This document shows positions 33,663 through 41,359 of a stretch of DNA of 64,000 bases, in pieces. The DNA comes from Aquabacter sp965279295 (GTDB lineage Bacteria > Pseudomonadota > Alphaproteobacteria > Rhizobiales > Xanthobacteraceae), in NCBI GenBank assembly GCA_965279295.1, contig CBDIHQ010000012.1; one strand, given 5' to 3'. The translations under genes were made by a program, and so were the position numbers. The first letter of the stretch is position 1, and each line of letters begins with the position of its first letter. The notes under the pieces were generated by a model that saw nothing but the letters and a program-made list of their open reading frames with translations, was not told where the DNA came from and did not search any database.

Positions 33663-34406
33663 ATGGTTGGACGCTTGGAAGGGAAGGCCTGCCTCGTCAC
33701 GGCAGCAGGGCAGGGGATCGGCCGGGCGATCGCCGAGACGTTTGCGCGCGAGGGCGGGCGGGTGGTGGCGACCGACCTGCACACGGAAAAGCTGGCCGGT
33801 TTTCCCGGCGAAGTCCGCGCCCTGAACGTCCGGGACAATGCCGCGGTGGCGGCGCTGGCGGCGGAAATCGGCGCGGTGGATGTGCTTGCCAACTGCGCCG
33901 GCTATGTCCACCAGGGCTCGCTGCTGGAGTGCACGGACGAGGACTGGGACTTCTCCTTCGACCTCAATGTGAAGTCCATGCACCGAATGCTGCGCGCGTT
34001 CGTGCCGCTGATGCTGGAGAACGGAGGCGGGTCGATCGTGAACATTTCCTCGGCCGCCTCCTCGGTGCGCGGGGTGCCCAACCGTTACGTTTACGGCGCC
34101 TCGAAGGCGGCGATCATCGGCCTCACCAAGTCGGTGGCGGCGGATTTCATCACCCAAGGCATTCGCGCCAACGCCATCTGCCCCGGTACCGTGCAATCGC
34201 CTTCGCTCGACGAGCGTGTAGCGGCGGTTTCGGCGCAGACCGGGCGGTCGCTGGAGGCGGTGCGGGCGGATTTCATCGGCCGTCAGCCCATGGGGCGGCT
34301 CGGCACAGCGCAGGAGATGGCGAACCTCGCCCTCTATCTCGCCTCCGACGAGAGCGCCTTCACCACCGGGCAGATCCACATCATCGACGGTGGTTGGGCG
34401 CTCTGA
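33663..34406 (+). CDS. Short-chain dehydrogenase (DHRS6 / 2-keto-3-deoxy-L-fuconate dehydrogenase-like)
   Basis: This is an NAD(P)-dependent oxidoreductase with the classical SDR fold. The 247-aa protein has the cofactor loop TAAGQGIGRA at residues 13-22, a variant characteristic of the DHRS6 and 2-keto-3-deoxy-L-fuconate dehydrogenase group, NCAG in place of NNAG, catalytic Ser in NISSAAS and the YGASK active-site pair. The position beside a 2-keto-3-deoxy-acid-forming dehydratase agrees with oxidation of such an intermediate; this is inference. Confidence 0.85.
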   Translation: MVGRLEGKACLVTAAGQGIGRAIAETFAREGGRVVATDLHTEKLAGFPGEVRALNVRDNAAVAALAAEIGAVDVLANCAGYVHQGSLLECTDEDWDFSFDLNVKSMHRMLRAFVPLMLENGGGSIVNISSAASSVRGVPNRYVYGASKAAIIGLTKSVAADFITQGIRANAICPGTVQSPSLDERVAAVSAQTGRSLEAVRADFIGRQPMGRLGTAQEMANLALYLASDESAFTTGQIHIIDGGWAL

Positions 34407-34469
34407 GCCCCGCGTTTGGTCGCGAGTGATCCCACAAGAACAAACGCATTCAATAAACGGGGAGGTTTC

Positions 34470-35447
34470 ATGCGCATCCTTGTCATCGGCGGTGCCGGCA
34501 TGGTCGGCCGCAAGCTTATCGAACGCCTCGCTGCCGACGGGCGGCTGGGCGGACGGCCCATTGAGGGGTTGACCGCGCACGACGTCGTGGCGCCCGCGCG
34601 CATCGAAGCGCCGTTTCCAATCGAGACGCGGGTGTCCGACATTTCCGTGCCCGGAGAAGCAGCGGCATTGGTGGCGGACAGGCCCGAGGTGATCTTCCAC
34701 CTCGCCGCCATCGTTTCGGGCGAGGCCGAGGCGGATTTCGAGAAGGGTTATCGCATCAACCTCGACGGCACGCGGCTGCTGTTCGACGCGGTGCGCGTAA
34801 TCGAGGGCTACAAGCCGCGCGTGGTGTTCACCTCCTCGATCGCTGTGTTCGGCGCGCCATTCCCGGACGCGATCGGTGACGATTTCTTCTCCACGCCGCT
34901 GACCTCCTACGGCACCCAGAAGGCCATTGGAGAGCTGTTGTTGTCGGACTATTCCCGGCGCGGCCTGCTGGATGGCGTGGGCATCCGCCTGCCCACCATC
35001 TGCGTGCGGCCGGGCAAGCCCAACAAAGCCGCGTCCGGCTTCTTCTCCGGCATCATCCGCGAGCCGCTCGCCGGGCAGGAGGCGATCCTGCCCGTCTCCA
35101 AGGATGTCATGCACTGGCACGCCTCGCCGCGCGCGGCGGTGGGGTTCCTGCTGCAAGCGGTGACCATCGAGAGCGCTCGGCTCGGCGCGCGCCGTTGCCT
35201 CACCATGCCAGGTCTCGCGGTGACGGTGGGCGAGCAGATCGAGGCGCTGCGCCGGGTCGCGGGCGACCGGGCGGTGGCGCTGATCCGGCGCGAGCCGGAC
35301 CCTGTCATCCAGGCCATCGTTGCCGGCTGGCCGCGCCGGTTCGACGCAGCGCGGGCAACCTCGCTCGGCTTCAAGGCCGAGCAAAGCTTCGACGAGATCA
35401 TCCGCATCCATATCGAGGACGAGTTGGGCGGCAGTCTCGCCAGCTGA
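34470..35447 (+). CDS. denD: NAD-dependent epimerase/dehydratase, D-erythronate dehydrogenase-like (DenD)
   Basis: DenD proteins oxidise D-erythronate at C2 in four-carbon sugar-acid catabolism. The 325-aa protein is an extended SDR: IGGAGMVGRKL at residues 6-16, LAAIVSGEAE, catalytic YGTQK, and family-typical IRLPTICVRPGKPNKAASGFF and MHWHASPRAA. ATG 34470 has GGGGAGG 4-5 nt upstream. The kinase and decarboxylase partners (OtnK/DtnK, OtnC) seen in known erythronate clusters are absent here, so the physiological substrate is uncertain. Confidence 0.82.
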   Translation: MRILVIGGAGMVGRKLIERLAADGRLGGRPIEGLTAHDVVAPARIEAPFPIETRVSDISVPGEAAALVADRPEVIFHLAAIVSGEAEADFEKGYRINLDGTRLLFDAVRVIEGYKPRVVFTSSIAVFGAPFPDAIGDDFFSTPLTSYGTQKAIGELLLSDYSRRGLLDGVGIRLPTICVRPGKPNKAASGFFSGIIREPLAGQEAILPVSKDVMHWHASPRAAVGFLLQAVTIESARLGARRCLTMPGLAVTVGEQIEALRRVAGDRAVALIRREPDPVIQAIVAGWPRRFDAARATSLGFKAEQSFDEIIRIHIEDELGGSLAS

Positions 35448-35704
35448 GCCTCAGGCGGCGAGGCGCCGTTCTCCCCATAAAATGCGCGTCTGATCCTGCC
35501 ATCATCGACGGATGCCCTGTGCCGTTCGTACCCTTCTGGCTGCCAATTTAAGGCCCAGAGGCTCTGCTGTGCGTTCTTGGCGGAAAGGGCAATCTGCACA
35601 CGGTCAGAGCAAAGATGATCGCCGCGCGGCTTAGCTACGTTCAACTGCGATGGCGGTTTGAGGCGGAGTTTTGATAGAATGTTCGAGTGTCGCGAGGGTG
35701 TCGT

Positions 35705-36592
35705 ATGGTTTTTGTGGGGGTAGGTATGACAGTTAAAATTAAGGTAAATGTATTTTTAAATACAGCAAGAACTGATTACGAGAGAGAGTATATATATGAT
35801 GTAATCGTGCCTGGATTTTCTTCTAATGATGATTTTCATGTATCTAATAAAGATTATGAACCGTGCGATGTTGCATTTATAATGTATTCTACTCGCAAAG
35901 GGTCTGAGAAGACAACAAGAGCCGCAAGATTTATTAGAAATAATCACGGAATAAATTTGTTGATTTTTGAAATGCCGATTTTTAGAGAAACAGAGGTGTG
36001 GCACTCGCGATTTGGGTTTGACCATGTTCATCGAGGTGGAAGGTTTTCCGAAGAAGTTTGCCCGTCAGATCGATTGGAAAAATTAAATCTGGAAATCAAG
36101 CCATGGAATATTGATGGAAGTAATGTCATTATTGCGGCGCAGATAAACGATGACTATTCCCTTGATGGCATTGATGCATTCCAGTGGGCGTGTGATGTCG
36201 CGTCTTTTCTCAAAAGAAATACCAATCTGAATATCGTAATTCGCCCACATCCTCTTGATTTAATTAACAATTGGGACCAATTTTCGTTGATTCATGGTGT
36301 GGAAATTTCGAGATATAGTCTGAACTATGATCTCGGTAGAGCCAAGTGTTGGATTTCCTATACGAGTGGTTCCTCTGTAGATGCCGTTGTCGCTGGTGTT
36401 CCAGTTATTTGTCTTAGCCAAAATAATTTTTGCTGGGACATTTCACGTCATTCAATAAGTGAGATAGAAAATCCATTTTTAGGGAATAGAATTCCAACTT
36501 TGAGCCGGCTTGCATACTCCCAGTGGTCGCGCGAAGAAATTGCCTCCGGAGAGGCATGGGGAAATTTGAAGAAGTTTCTTCTTCCGAAGTAA
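35705..36592 (+). CDS. AT-rich gene, putative surface-polysaccharide glycosyltransferase-like protein
   Basis: The 295-aa product has no signal peptide. Its C-terminal half looks like the nucleotide-sugar-binding half of a GT-B or capsule-synthesis protein: NVIIAAQINDDYSL, NLNIVIRPHP (180-183), then CWISYTSGSSVDAVVAGVPVIC. Base use differs sharply from every neighbour; codons such as AAT, ATA, AGA and TTT are frequent in a window otherwise dominated by G/C third positions. ATG 35705 (GAGG upstream) or ATG 35726 (GGGGGT upstream) could be the start. No other polysaccharide gene is nearby. Recent transfer is the simplest reading; the enzyme role is a cautious guess. Confidence 0.6.
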   Translation: MVFVGVGMTVKIKVNVFLNTARTDYEREYIYDVIVPGFSSNDDFHVSNKDYEPCDVAFIMYSTRKGSEKTTRAARFIRNNHGINLLIFEMPIFRETEVWHSRFGFDHVHRGGRFSEEVCPSDRLEKLNLEIKPWNIDGSNVIIAAQINDDYSLDGIDAFQWACDVASFLKRNTNLNIVIRPHPLDLINNWDQFSLIHGVEISRYSLNYDLGRAKCWISYTSGSSVDAVVAGVPVICLSQNNFCWDISRHSISEIENPFLGNRIPTLSRLAYSQWSREEIASGEAWGNLKKFLLPK

Positions 36593-36695
36593 AGTCTGAC
36601 AGATATATTTGTTTAACGGCGGTGGGTTTTGATAGGGGCACGATGTGCCGGCACGGTATTATAGGCGCGCTTTGTTCTCGCGGCCTGGGTGGCAG

Positions 36696-37229
36696 TCAGA
36701 TCGCGCTCCGGCCGAGCATGGCGATGGCCGAGCGCAGCTCGGGCAGCAGGCGGCGATAGGCGAGCCGGCGTGCGTGGGCATCGATGATGGTGCCAACATC
36801 CTCGAAGTTCCAATGGTGATGCGCGGTGCAGCCCGCATCGGCGGCGAAACGCTCCGTCTCTGCCGCCGCATCCGCTACCAGCGAGACCACCACGTCGATC
36901 CGGGGCGCGCCGGAAAGCGCAAACATTTCCAGAGGTTTCGCGGAAAGCCCATCGGCCGGAACGCGGGCCGCGTGCAGGCATTCCATCGCCGCGAGATCGA
37001 CGGCACCGGTGGTCGATACGCCGGCGCTGAAGGCGCGCAGGCGGTGGCCGGGGCCGTTGGCAATGGCCTCCGCGAGCAGGCTCAGCCCGCCATTATCGCG
37101 GCAGGAAAACAGGATGGATATCGCAGATCGCGCCGGCGCGTGCGCCATAATAGCCTCCAGTTTGCGCAAAGCCGGGCCGCCGCCCGACTCAACCGGGCGG
37201 ACCATAGGGCCGGGTTCCGACGGCTCCAT
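36696..37229 (-). CDS. Low-molecular-weight phosphatase/ArsC-like protein with degenerate active site
   Basis: The 177-aa protein aligns by eye with low-molecular-weight tyrosine phosphatase/arsenate reductase proteins: SILFSCRDNGGLSLLAEAI where the family has a C-x5-R-S loop, RLRAFSAGVSTTGAVDLAAM, and HHHWNFEDVG near the usual W-x-x-P/D position. The P-loop keeps Cys43 but has Leu49 where the catalytic Arg should be, and the usual C-D-N/H-A-A motif is VADAAAE. It is therefore probably not an active phosphatase or reductase. ATG 37229 precedes the first conserved strand; upstream codons are low-complexity antisense of another region. Confidence 0.65.
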   Translation of the reverse strand: MEPSEPGPMVRPVESGGGPALRKLEAIMAHAPARSAISILFSCRDNGGLSLLAEAIANGPGHRLRAFSAGVSTTGAVDLAAMECLHAARVPADGLSAKPLEMFALSGAPRIDVVVSLVADAAAETERFAADAGCTAHHHWNFEDVGTIIDAHARRLAYRRLLPELRSAIAMLGRSAI

Positions 37230-37405
37230 GACGCTCTTCCGCGCGTTTTGAGTTTTGCTACGAACATCGTGGACAGCGGGCACGAAACGCAGGCTGAAAC
37301 CAGCTGTTAACCATTTGGAAAATCTTTCTCGCCATGGATCGCAGGCCGGTAGCCGGGGCGATTCGCCCCTGGCGGTGTGCCGGCGCGAGGATTCGGAGGC
37401 TTTTG

Positions 37406-38209
37406 ATGGCGAAGAGCGAAGTGACGGGGGCAGAGGTGAGCAAGATCGCCGCCAAAGCCCTGCGCAACCCCGCGAGCGTGACACCCGATGAGATCCGGGC
37501 CCTCGCGGCGTCCGCTCTGACCCAGGTTGCGCCCAAGGCCGCGCCCAAAGCGGTTGCCAAGTCTCCGGCTGCGAAAGCTCCGGTCGCGAAGGCCAAAGTC
37601 GCGAAGGCAGACCCTACAGCCCCTAAAGTCGCCGCCCCGAAGGTCGAGGCGCCCAAGGTTGAAGCGGTGAAGGTCGAGGCCGCTGCAGTGAAGGCTCCGG
37701 CCAAGCCGAAAGCGGCTGCTCCCAAGGCGCCGGTGGTTAAGACCGCCAAGGCGCCCAAGGTTGCTGCGCCTAAGGCCGTGGCCCCCAAGGTTGAGGAGCC
37801 GAAGGTCGAAGCGGCGAAAGAGCCTGCTCCCGCGCCCGTCGTCGCCAAGCCGAAGGCCGCGCCCAAAGCTGCTTCAAAGCCCGCACCCAAGGCTACCACA
37901 CCCAATGCGACCGCTCCGGTGGTGAAGCCGGCTGCTGTTGCGAAGGTTGCTAAGGCTCCGGTCGTCAAGGCTCCTGTGCCTAAGGCCGCTGCCCCGAAGG
38001 TTGCCGCGCCCAAGGCGGAAGCTCCCAAGCCCGTTTCCGTCGTGAAGGCCGTCCCTGCGAAGAAGGCGCCGGCCAAGGCCGCTGTTGCCAAGGCCGCTGT
38101 CGCCAAAGCCCCTGTGGTGAAGGCGCCCGCTGCAAAGACTCCGGTCGCTAAGGCTCCAGTCGTCAAGGCGCCGGCTGCGGCCAAGAAGCCGGCCGCAAAG
38201 AAGGCGTGA
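37406..38209 (+). CDS. Histone H1-like Lys/Ala/Pro-repeat protein
   Basis: The 267-aa protein begins with a short ordered region (EVSKIAAKALRNPASVTPDEIRALAASAL, residues of about 8-37). It then consists of more than 200 residues of irregular KAP/KVA repeats (APKVEAPKVEAVKVEA, AKAPVVKAPAAK). Such basic, AlgP- or histone-H1-like tails bind nucleic acid, so a nucleoid or regulatory role is plausible. ATG 37406 has GGAGG 6 nt upstream. Repeat number is likely to vary between strains. A hairpin terminator follows. Confidence 0.8.
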   Translation: MAKSEVTGAEVSKIAAKALRNPASVTPDEIRALAASALTQVAPKAAPKAVAKSPAAKAPVAKAKVAKADPTAPKVAAPKVEAPKVEAVKVEAAAVKAPAKPKAAAPKAPVVKTAKAPKVAAPKAVAPKVEEPKVEAAKEPAPAPVVAKPKAAPKAASKPAPKATTPNATAPVVKPAAVAKVAKAPVVKAPVPKAAAPKVAAPKAEAPKPVSVVKAVPAKKAPAKAAVAKAAVAKAPVVKAPAAKTPVAKAPVVKAPAAAKKPAAKKA

Positions 38210-38228
38210 TATCGGTCCTATGATACAC

Positions 38229-38265
38229 ATAGGCCCGGCCCCGCGTGAGCGGGCGCCGGGCCTAT
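38229..38265 (+). terminator. Intrinsic-terminator-like hairpin after the KAP-repeat gene
   Basis: ATAGGCCCGG and CCGGGCCTAT form a perfect 10-bp outer stem, with CCCGC and GCGGG pairing inside around a GTGA loop. Only a short T run follows (gttt). It lies between convergent genes and could serve either strand. Confidence 0.65.
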
Positions 38266-38312
38266 GGCGTTTAAGACCAGGAAGTCCAGAAGACCGGACT
38301 GAGAGACCTGGC

Positions 38313-39110
38313 TTACTTGCTCCGCGCGCCCAAGGCCGGAATGAGGCTGGCAGCGAACGAGCGGGTGAAGCAATTGTAGGCCCAGTCAGTCATGTGCAGC
38401 CGATCGATGATCAGCATCTGCGACATGGGCACCATCTGCTGCTCGGCCCAGGTCTTCATCAGGGCGTAGCGTGGATAGGAGGATGCATTCGCGCTGCGGG
38501 CGACCGAGGCGATCTCCGCGTTCATGATCGGGGTGTTCTTGTTGTCGTTCACCCAGGGCGAATATTGCAGGTCGATGATGACCGCATCGGCGCCCCAGGA
38601 CTGGATCAAGCCGATGCCTTGGCGCAACAGGGTGCTGAAATTGCCCATGCCTGGACTGCGGATCACGTAGTTCGTGCCCACCTGCCACAGCACGAGATCT
38701 GGGTTCAGGTCCCGCACGTCCCGGTCGAAGCGAGCCAGATTCTCCGGCACATCCTCGCCATTGCCGCCGCGATTGAAGACGCGGATGTCGGTGCCGGGGA
38801 AGCGTTCACGCAGCATCGCCTGCAGGATAGCGGGATACGTGCGGGCATCGCTGGAAGCTCCGACGCCGCGGGTGGAGGACGACCCGATGGCGACGATGTT
38901 GAGGGCGCGCCGCGTCGCCAGAGCCTCGGCGGCCTTGGGCGTGCGCAACTGGACCACCGGCCCTTGAATGCAGGTCAGTGTGTTCTGCGCCTGGGCCGGA
39001 GCGGCGGTGCCGAAGAGAAGCCCCCCCAGCACAAGGCTGGCCGCCACCGCACCGGTGAGGATGCGGTGTGCGAAGGCGCGATGTGCGATCGGAAGGCGAT
39101 ATGCCCGCAT
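38313..39110 (-). CDS. Secreted SGNH/GDSL hydrolase
   Basis: The 265-aa protein has a signal peptide (about residues 1-42, ending PAQAQ) and an SGNH hydrolase fold. Block I is IVAIGSSSTRGVGA with the nucleophile Ser, block II-like NRGGNGED, block III WQVGTNYV with Asn, and block V DRLHMTDWAYNCF with the Asp/His pair. It would act on an ester, for example an O-acetyl group, in the periplasm. Its ATG is 6 bp after the HdeD-like gene, so the two form an operon. Confidence 0.85.
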   Translation of the reverse strand: MRAYRLPIAHRAFAHRILTGAVAASLVLGGLLFGTAAPAQAQNTLTCIQGPVVQLRTPKAAEALATRRALNIVAIGSSSTRGVGASSDARTYPAILQAMLRERFPGTDIRVFNRGGNGEDVPENLARFDRDVRDLNPDLVLWQVGTNYVIRSPGMGNFSTLLRQGIGLIQSWGADAVIIDLQYSPWVNDNKNTPIMNAEIASVARSANASSYPRYALMKTWAEQQMVPMSQMLIIDRLHMTDWAYNCFTRSFAASLIPALGARSK

Positions 39111-39116
39111 GGATCG

Positions 39117-39692
39117 TCAGGCCGCTTTGCTGCGCAGCGCAAGGCCGAACATAGCGGTCATCACACCATTGATGATAAGATCGATGCCAAGGAACAGGCC
39201 GAGGATATAGGGCGAGTTCACCGGCCAGCCGGCCATGATCTCAAGGCCCAGCAGCAGGGTAATGGCGCCCGAGAAGACGATGAAGCCCCAGCCTTTGGAT
39301 TGCCGGGAACCCAAGCCGGCGATTATGCGGAACACGCCGCCCACCAGCAGCGCAACGCCGATCATAAGGGTGATAACCTTCACCGCGAACAGCGGCTGGA
39401 ACATGACCAGGCCGCCAGCCACCACATAGAGCACGCCCGAGAGCAGCCAGTAGAAGAAACGGCCCCAACTCTGCACGCGGAACGCATGCATGCCCTGGAC
39501 GATGCCGCCGACCAGCATGAGCGCGCCCACGTAGATCGCGGTCGCGAAGGTCGAGATCATGAGATGGGCTAGGGCGATGAAGCCGAGAATGATGAACGCG
39601 GCGCCGAGCGCGACGAACCAACCCCACCCCGCGCTGATCGCGGAAAGCTGGTCGCGGACGGAAGAGGCGGGTGTTGGAATTGAGGTGGGCAT
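39117..39692 (-). CDS. HdeD-family membrane protein
   Basis: The 191-aa protein is predicted to have six transmembrane helices after a short hydrophilic N-terminus. It shows the repeated glycine-rich pattern of HdeD/DUF308 proteins (GAAFIILGFIALA, GALMLVGGIVQGMHAF, GVALLVGGVFRIIAG, GLFLGIDLIINGVMTAMFGL). In E. coli HdeD relates to acid resistance; the function here is unknown. ATG 39692 has GGAG 7 nt upstream. It is the first gene of a pair with the SGNH hydrolase. Confidence 0.85.
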   Translation of the reverse strand: MPTSIPTPASSVRDQLSAISAGWGWFVALGAAFIILGFIALAHLMISTFATAIYVGALMLVGGIVQGMHAFRVQSWGRFFYWLLSGVLYVVAGGLVMFQPLFAVKVITLMIGVALLVGGVFRIIAGLGSRQSKGWGFIVFSGAITLLLGLEIMAGWPVNSPYILGLFLGIDLIINGVMTAMFGLALRSKAA

Positions 39693-39787
39693 GATCTGAC
39701 TCCGCGCGAGTGCTCCGCGCAGCGGCATCATATCCAGCAGCCACAGGAATGGTAGGGGAGAGGTGCCTAGCTCAAGCCTGTCCGGGC

Positions 39788-39818
39788 AAAAGAAAAGGGC
39801 GCGCCGTGAGGCGCGCCC
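39788..39818 (-). terminator. Intrinsic terminator of the L,D-transpeptidase gene
   Basis: On the minus strand GGGCGCGCC and GGCGCGCCC form a perfect 9-bp stem around a 4-nt loop, followed by TTTTCTTTT. This is a canonical rho-independent terminator about 35 bp after the stop at 39854. Confidence 0.85.
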
Positions 39819-39853
39819 TGATTTCTACTCGCCAGGATGGCGTTGTCCAAGCC

Positions 39854-41071
39854 TCAGCGTTGCTGGGAGGCCGGCGCAACACTTGCGGCTGCGTTGGCCT
39901 GAACACCACCATTTCCCTTGGGCATGATGACGACCTTGGTGCCGACCTTCACGCGCTCGAACAGATCTTCGACGTCCGAATTCAGCATGCGGAAGCAGCC
40001 GGAGGAGACGAATTTGCCGATGGTCTGCGGCTCGTTGGTGCCGTGGATGCGGTAGATGGTGCCGCCGAGATAGAGGGTGCGCGCGCCGAGCGGGTTGCCC
40101 GGTCCGCCCGCCATGAAGCGGGGCAGGTAGGGCTGGCGCTCGATCATCTCGGTCGGCGGACGCCAGTCGGCCCATTCGGCCTTGCGGGTCACGCGTTCAG
40201 TGCCGGCCCAGGTGAAGCCGTCGCGGCCCACGCCGATGCCGTAGCGCACAGCCTTGCCGCCGCCGAGCACGTAATAAAGGTACGTGTTGGGGGTATCGAT
40301 GACGATCGTGCCGGCCGGCTGGTTGGTCGTGTAGTCGACCGTCTGGCGCTGGAAGCGCGGATCAACAGGCTCGGTGGGATCGATATTTTCGATGCGCGGA
40401 CCCGACGGCGCCTCGCGGGTGCCGGGCACCACAGCGGCGTTGGTCGCGTAGACGCCGGACGGCGGGGAGACCGCGCCGGCGGGAGGCACGGAATAGGACA
40501 CCGTGTTGGGCGCGACATAGACCGGCTGGCCAGCACCCTGCGCGGGGTACGGCTGGACGGCGGCCTGGGGAGCGCCGCTGCGGGCGGCTTGGAGCAGCGC
40601 GTCCTGCCTGTAGGAGCCTTCATAACCACCCTGCTGGGGTGCGGCTGCCTGCGGATAGGGCTGGCCCTGCGGCGCTGCCTGAGGATAGGCGCCCTGCTGC
40701 GGGTAGCTTCCCTGAGGGGCGATGGAAACCGGCTGATTCGCAACCGGCTGGCCCGGCGCTGCCGAGACATAGCCGGAAGGCGCATAGGTCGGGGCCTGAA
40801 CGGTGCCGGCGGGCGGCGCCATTGGCGCGCTCTGCACATATTCACCGCGCGGGGCGGGGCGCGCATAAGGGTCGTTGTAGCCGGGCACCGGACCCGACGG
40901 CAGCGCGGAGGGAACTTCGGGGCTGATCGTTCCCGTCTCCTCGTCGTCATCAGCCGCAGCCGAGACATGATACGGAGCCGAATACACCGGAGCCTGCCTG
41001 TACTGGGCATAAGCCGGTACGGCGAGCAGGGATGCCCCAAGGGCGGTAAGGAGTGTGGTGCGCAGCATCAT
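39854..41071 (-). CDS. L,D-transpeptidase (YkuD) with long Pro/Gln/Ala-rich linker
   Basis: This is a periplasmic enzyme that forms 3-3 peptidoglycan crosslinks or anchors proteins to the wall. The 405-aa protein has a signal peptide (about residues 1-22, PAYAQ). About 200 residues of low-complexity Pro/Tyr/Gln/Ala sequence follow (YPQQGAYPQAAPQGQPYPQA). A C-terminal YkuD domain comes last (IVIDTPNTYLYYVLGGGKAVRYGIGVGRDG ... IHGTNEP ... SSGCFRM with catalytic His and Cys). The long linker could span the periplasm. ATG 41071 or 41068 can serve as start. Confidence 0.88.
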   Translation of the reverse strand: MMLRTTLLTALGASLLAVPAYAQYRQAPVYSAPYHVSAAADDDEETGTISPEVPSALPSGPVPGYNDPYARPAPRGEYVQSAPMAPPAGTVQAPTYAPSGYVSAAPGQPVANQPVSIAPQGSYPQQGAYPQAAPQGQPYPQAAAPQQGGYEGSYRQDALLQAARSGAPQAAVQPYPAQGAGQPVYVAPNTVSYSVPPAGAVSPPSGVYATNAAVVPGTREAPSGPRIENIDPTEPVDPRFQRQTVDYTTNQPAGTIVIDTPNTYLYYVLGGGKAVRYGIGVGRDGFTWAGTERVTRKAEWADWRPPTEMIERQPYLPRFMAGGPGNPLGARTLYLGGTIYRIHGTNEPQTIGKFVSSGCFRMLNSDVEDLFERVKVGTKVVIMPKGNGGVQANAAASVAPASQQR

Positions 41072-41343
41072 GACACTCGTGCTAAACGTGAAACGTGACG
41101 AAATTGGAAACGGCGTACATTTTTTTGGTGGCGCCAGACTGTCGCGCCGCCCGTGGTCCCGTGCCGCCCACCTTCGTTTCATAAAACTTCAGGACTGCGC
41201 TGCGCGTTCCCTTAATTGTTTAATGTCCTGTCCCGGTGTGTGCAATGCACGCGGCCGTGTGTGGAACGCGCAGCAGCTTTGCAGTGCCATGGAAGCCACA
41301 GCTTGAGGGCAGAGGGGACGCTTGCGCTCCTTGGCGGATAAAT

Positions 41344-41359
41344 ATAAAGATATCTTTAT
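41344..41359. promoter_or_regulatory. SahR-type operator overlapping the sahR start
   Basis: ATAAAGATATCTTTAT is a perfect 16-bp palindrome that includes the first bases of the proposed ATG. It resembles the operator reported for SahR, the S-adenosylhomocysteine-responsive ArsR-family repressor of methionine-cycle genes in Alphaproteobacteria (from memory of the family). The following genes are exactly that regulon. Confidence 0.75.

Noticed and set aside
37258..38184. Long open frame antisense to the KAP-repeat gene, full of Gly/Ala/Thr
   Set aside because: It is the mirror of the low-complexity repeats. The plus strand has GGAGG, a proper start and a terminator.
41072..41343. SAM or SAH riboswitch upstream of the methionine operon
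   Set aside because: I looked for a conserved aptamer-like set of stems and saw none. The SahR-type palindrome explains regulation.
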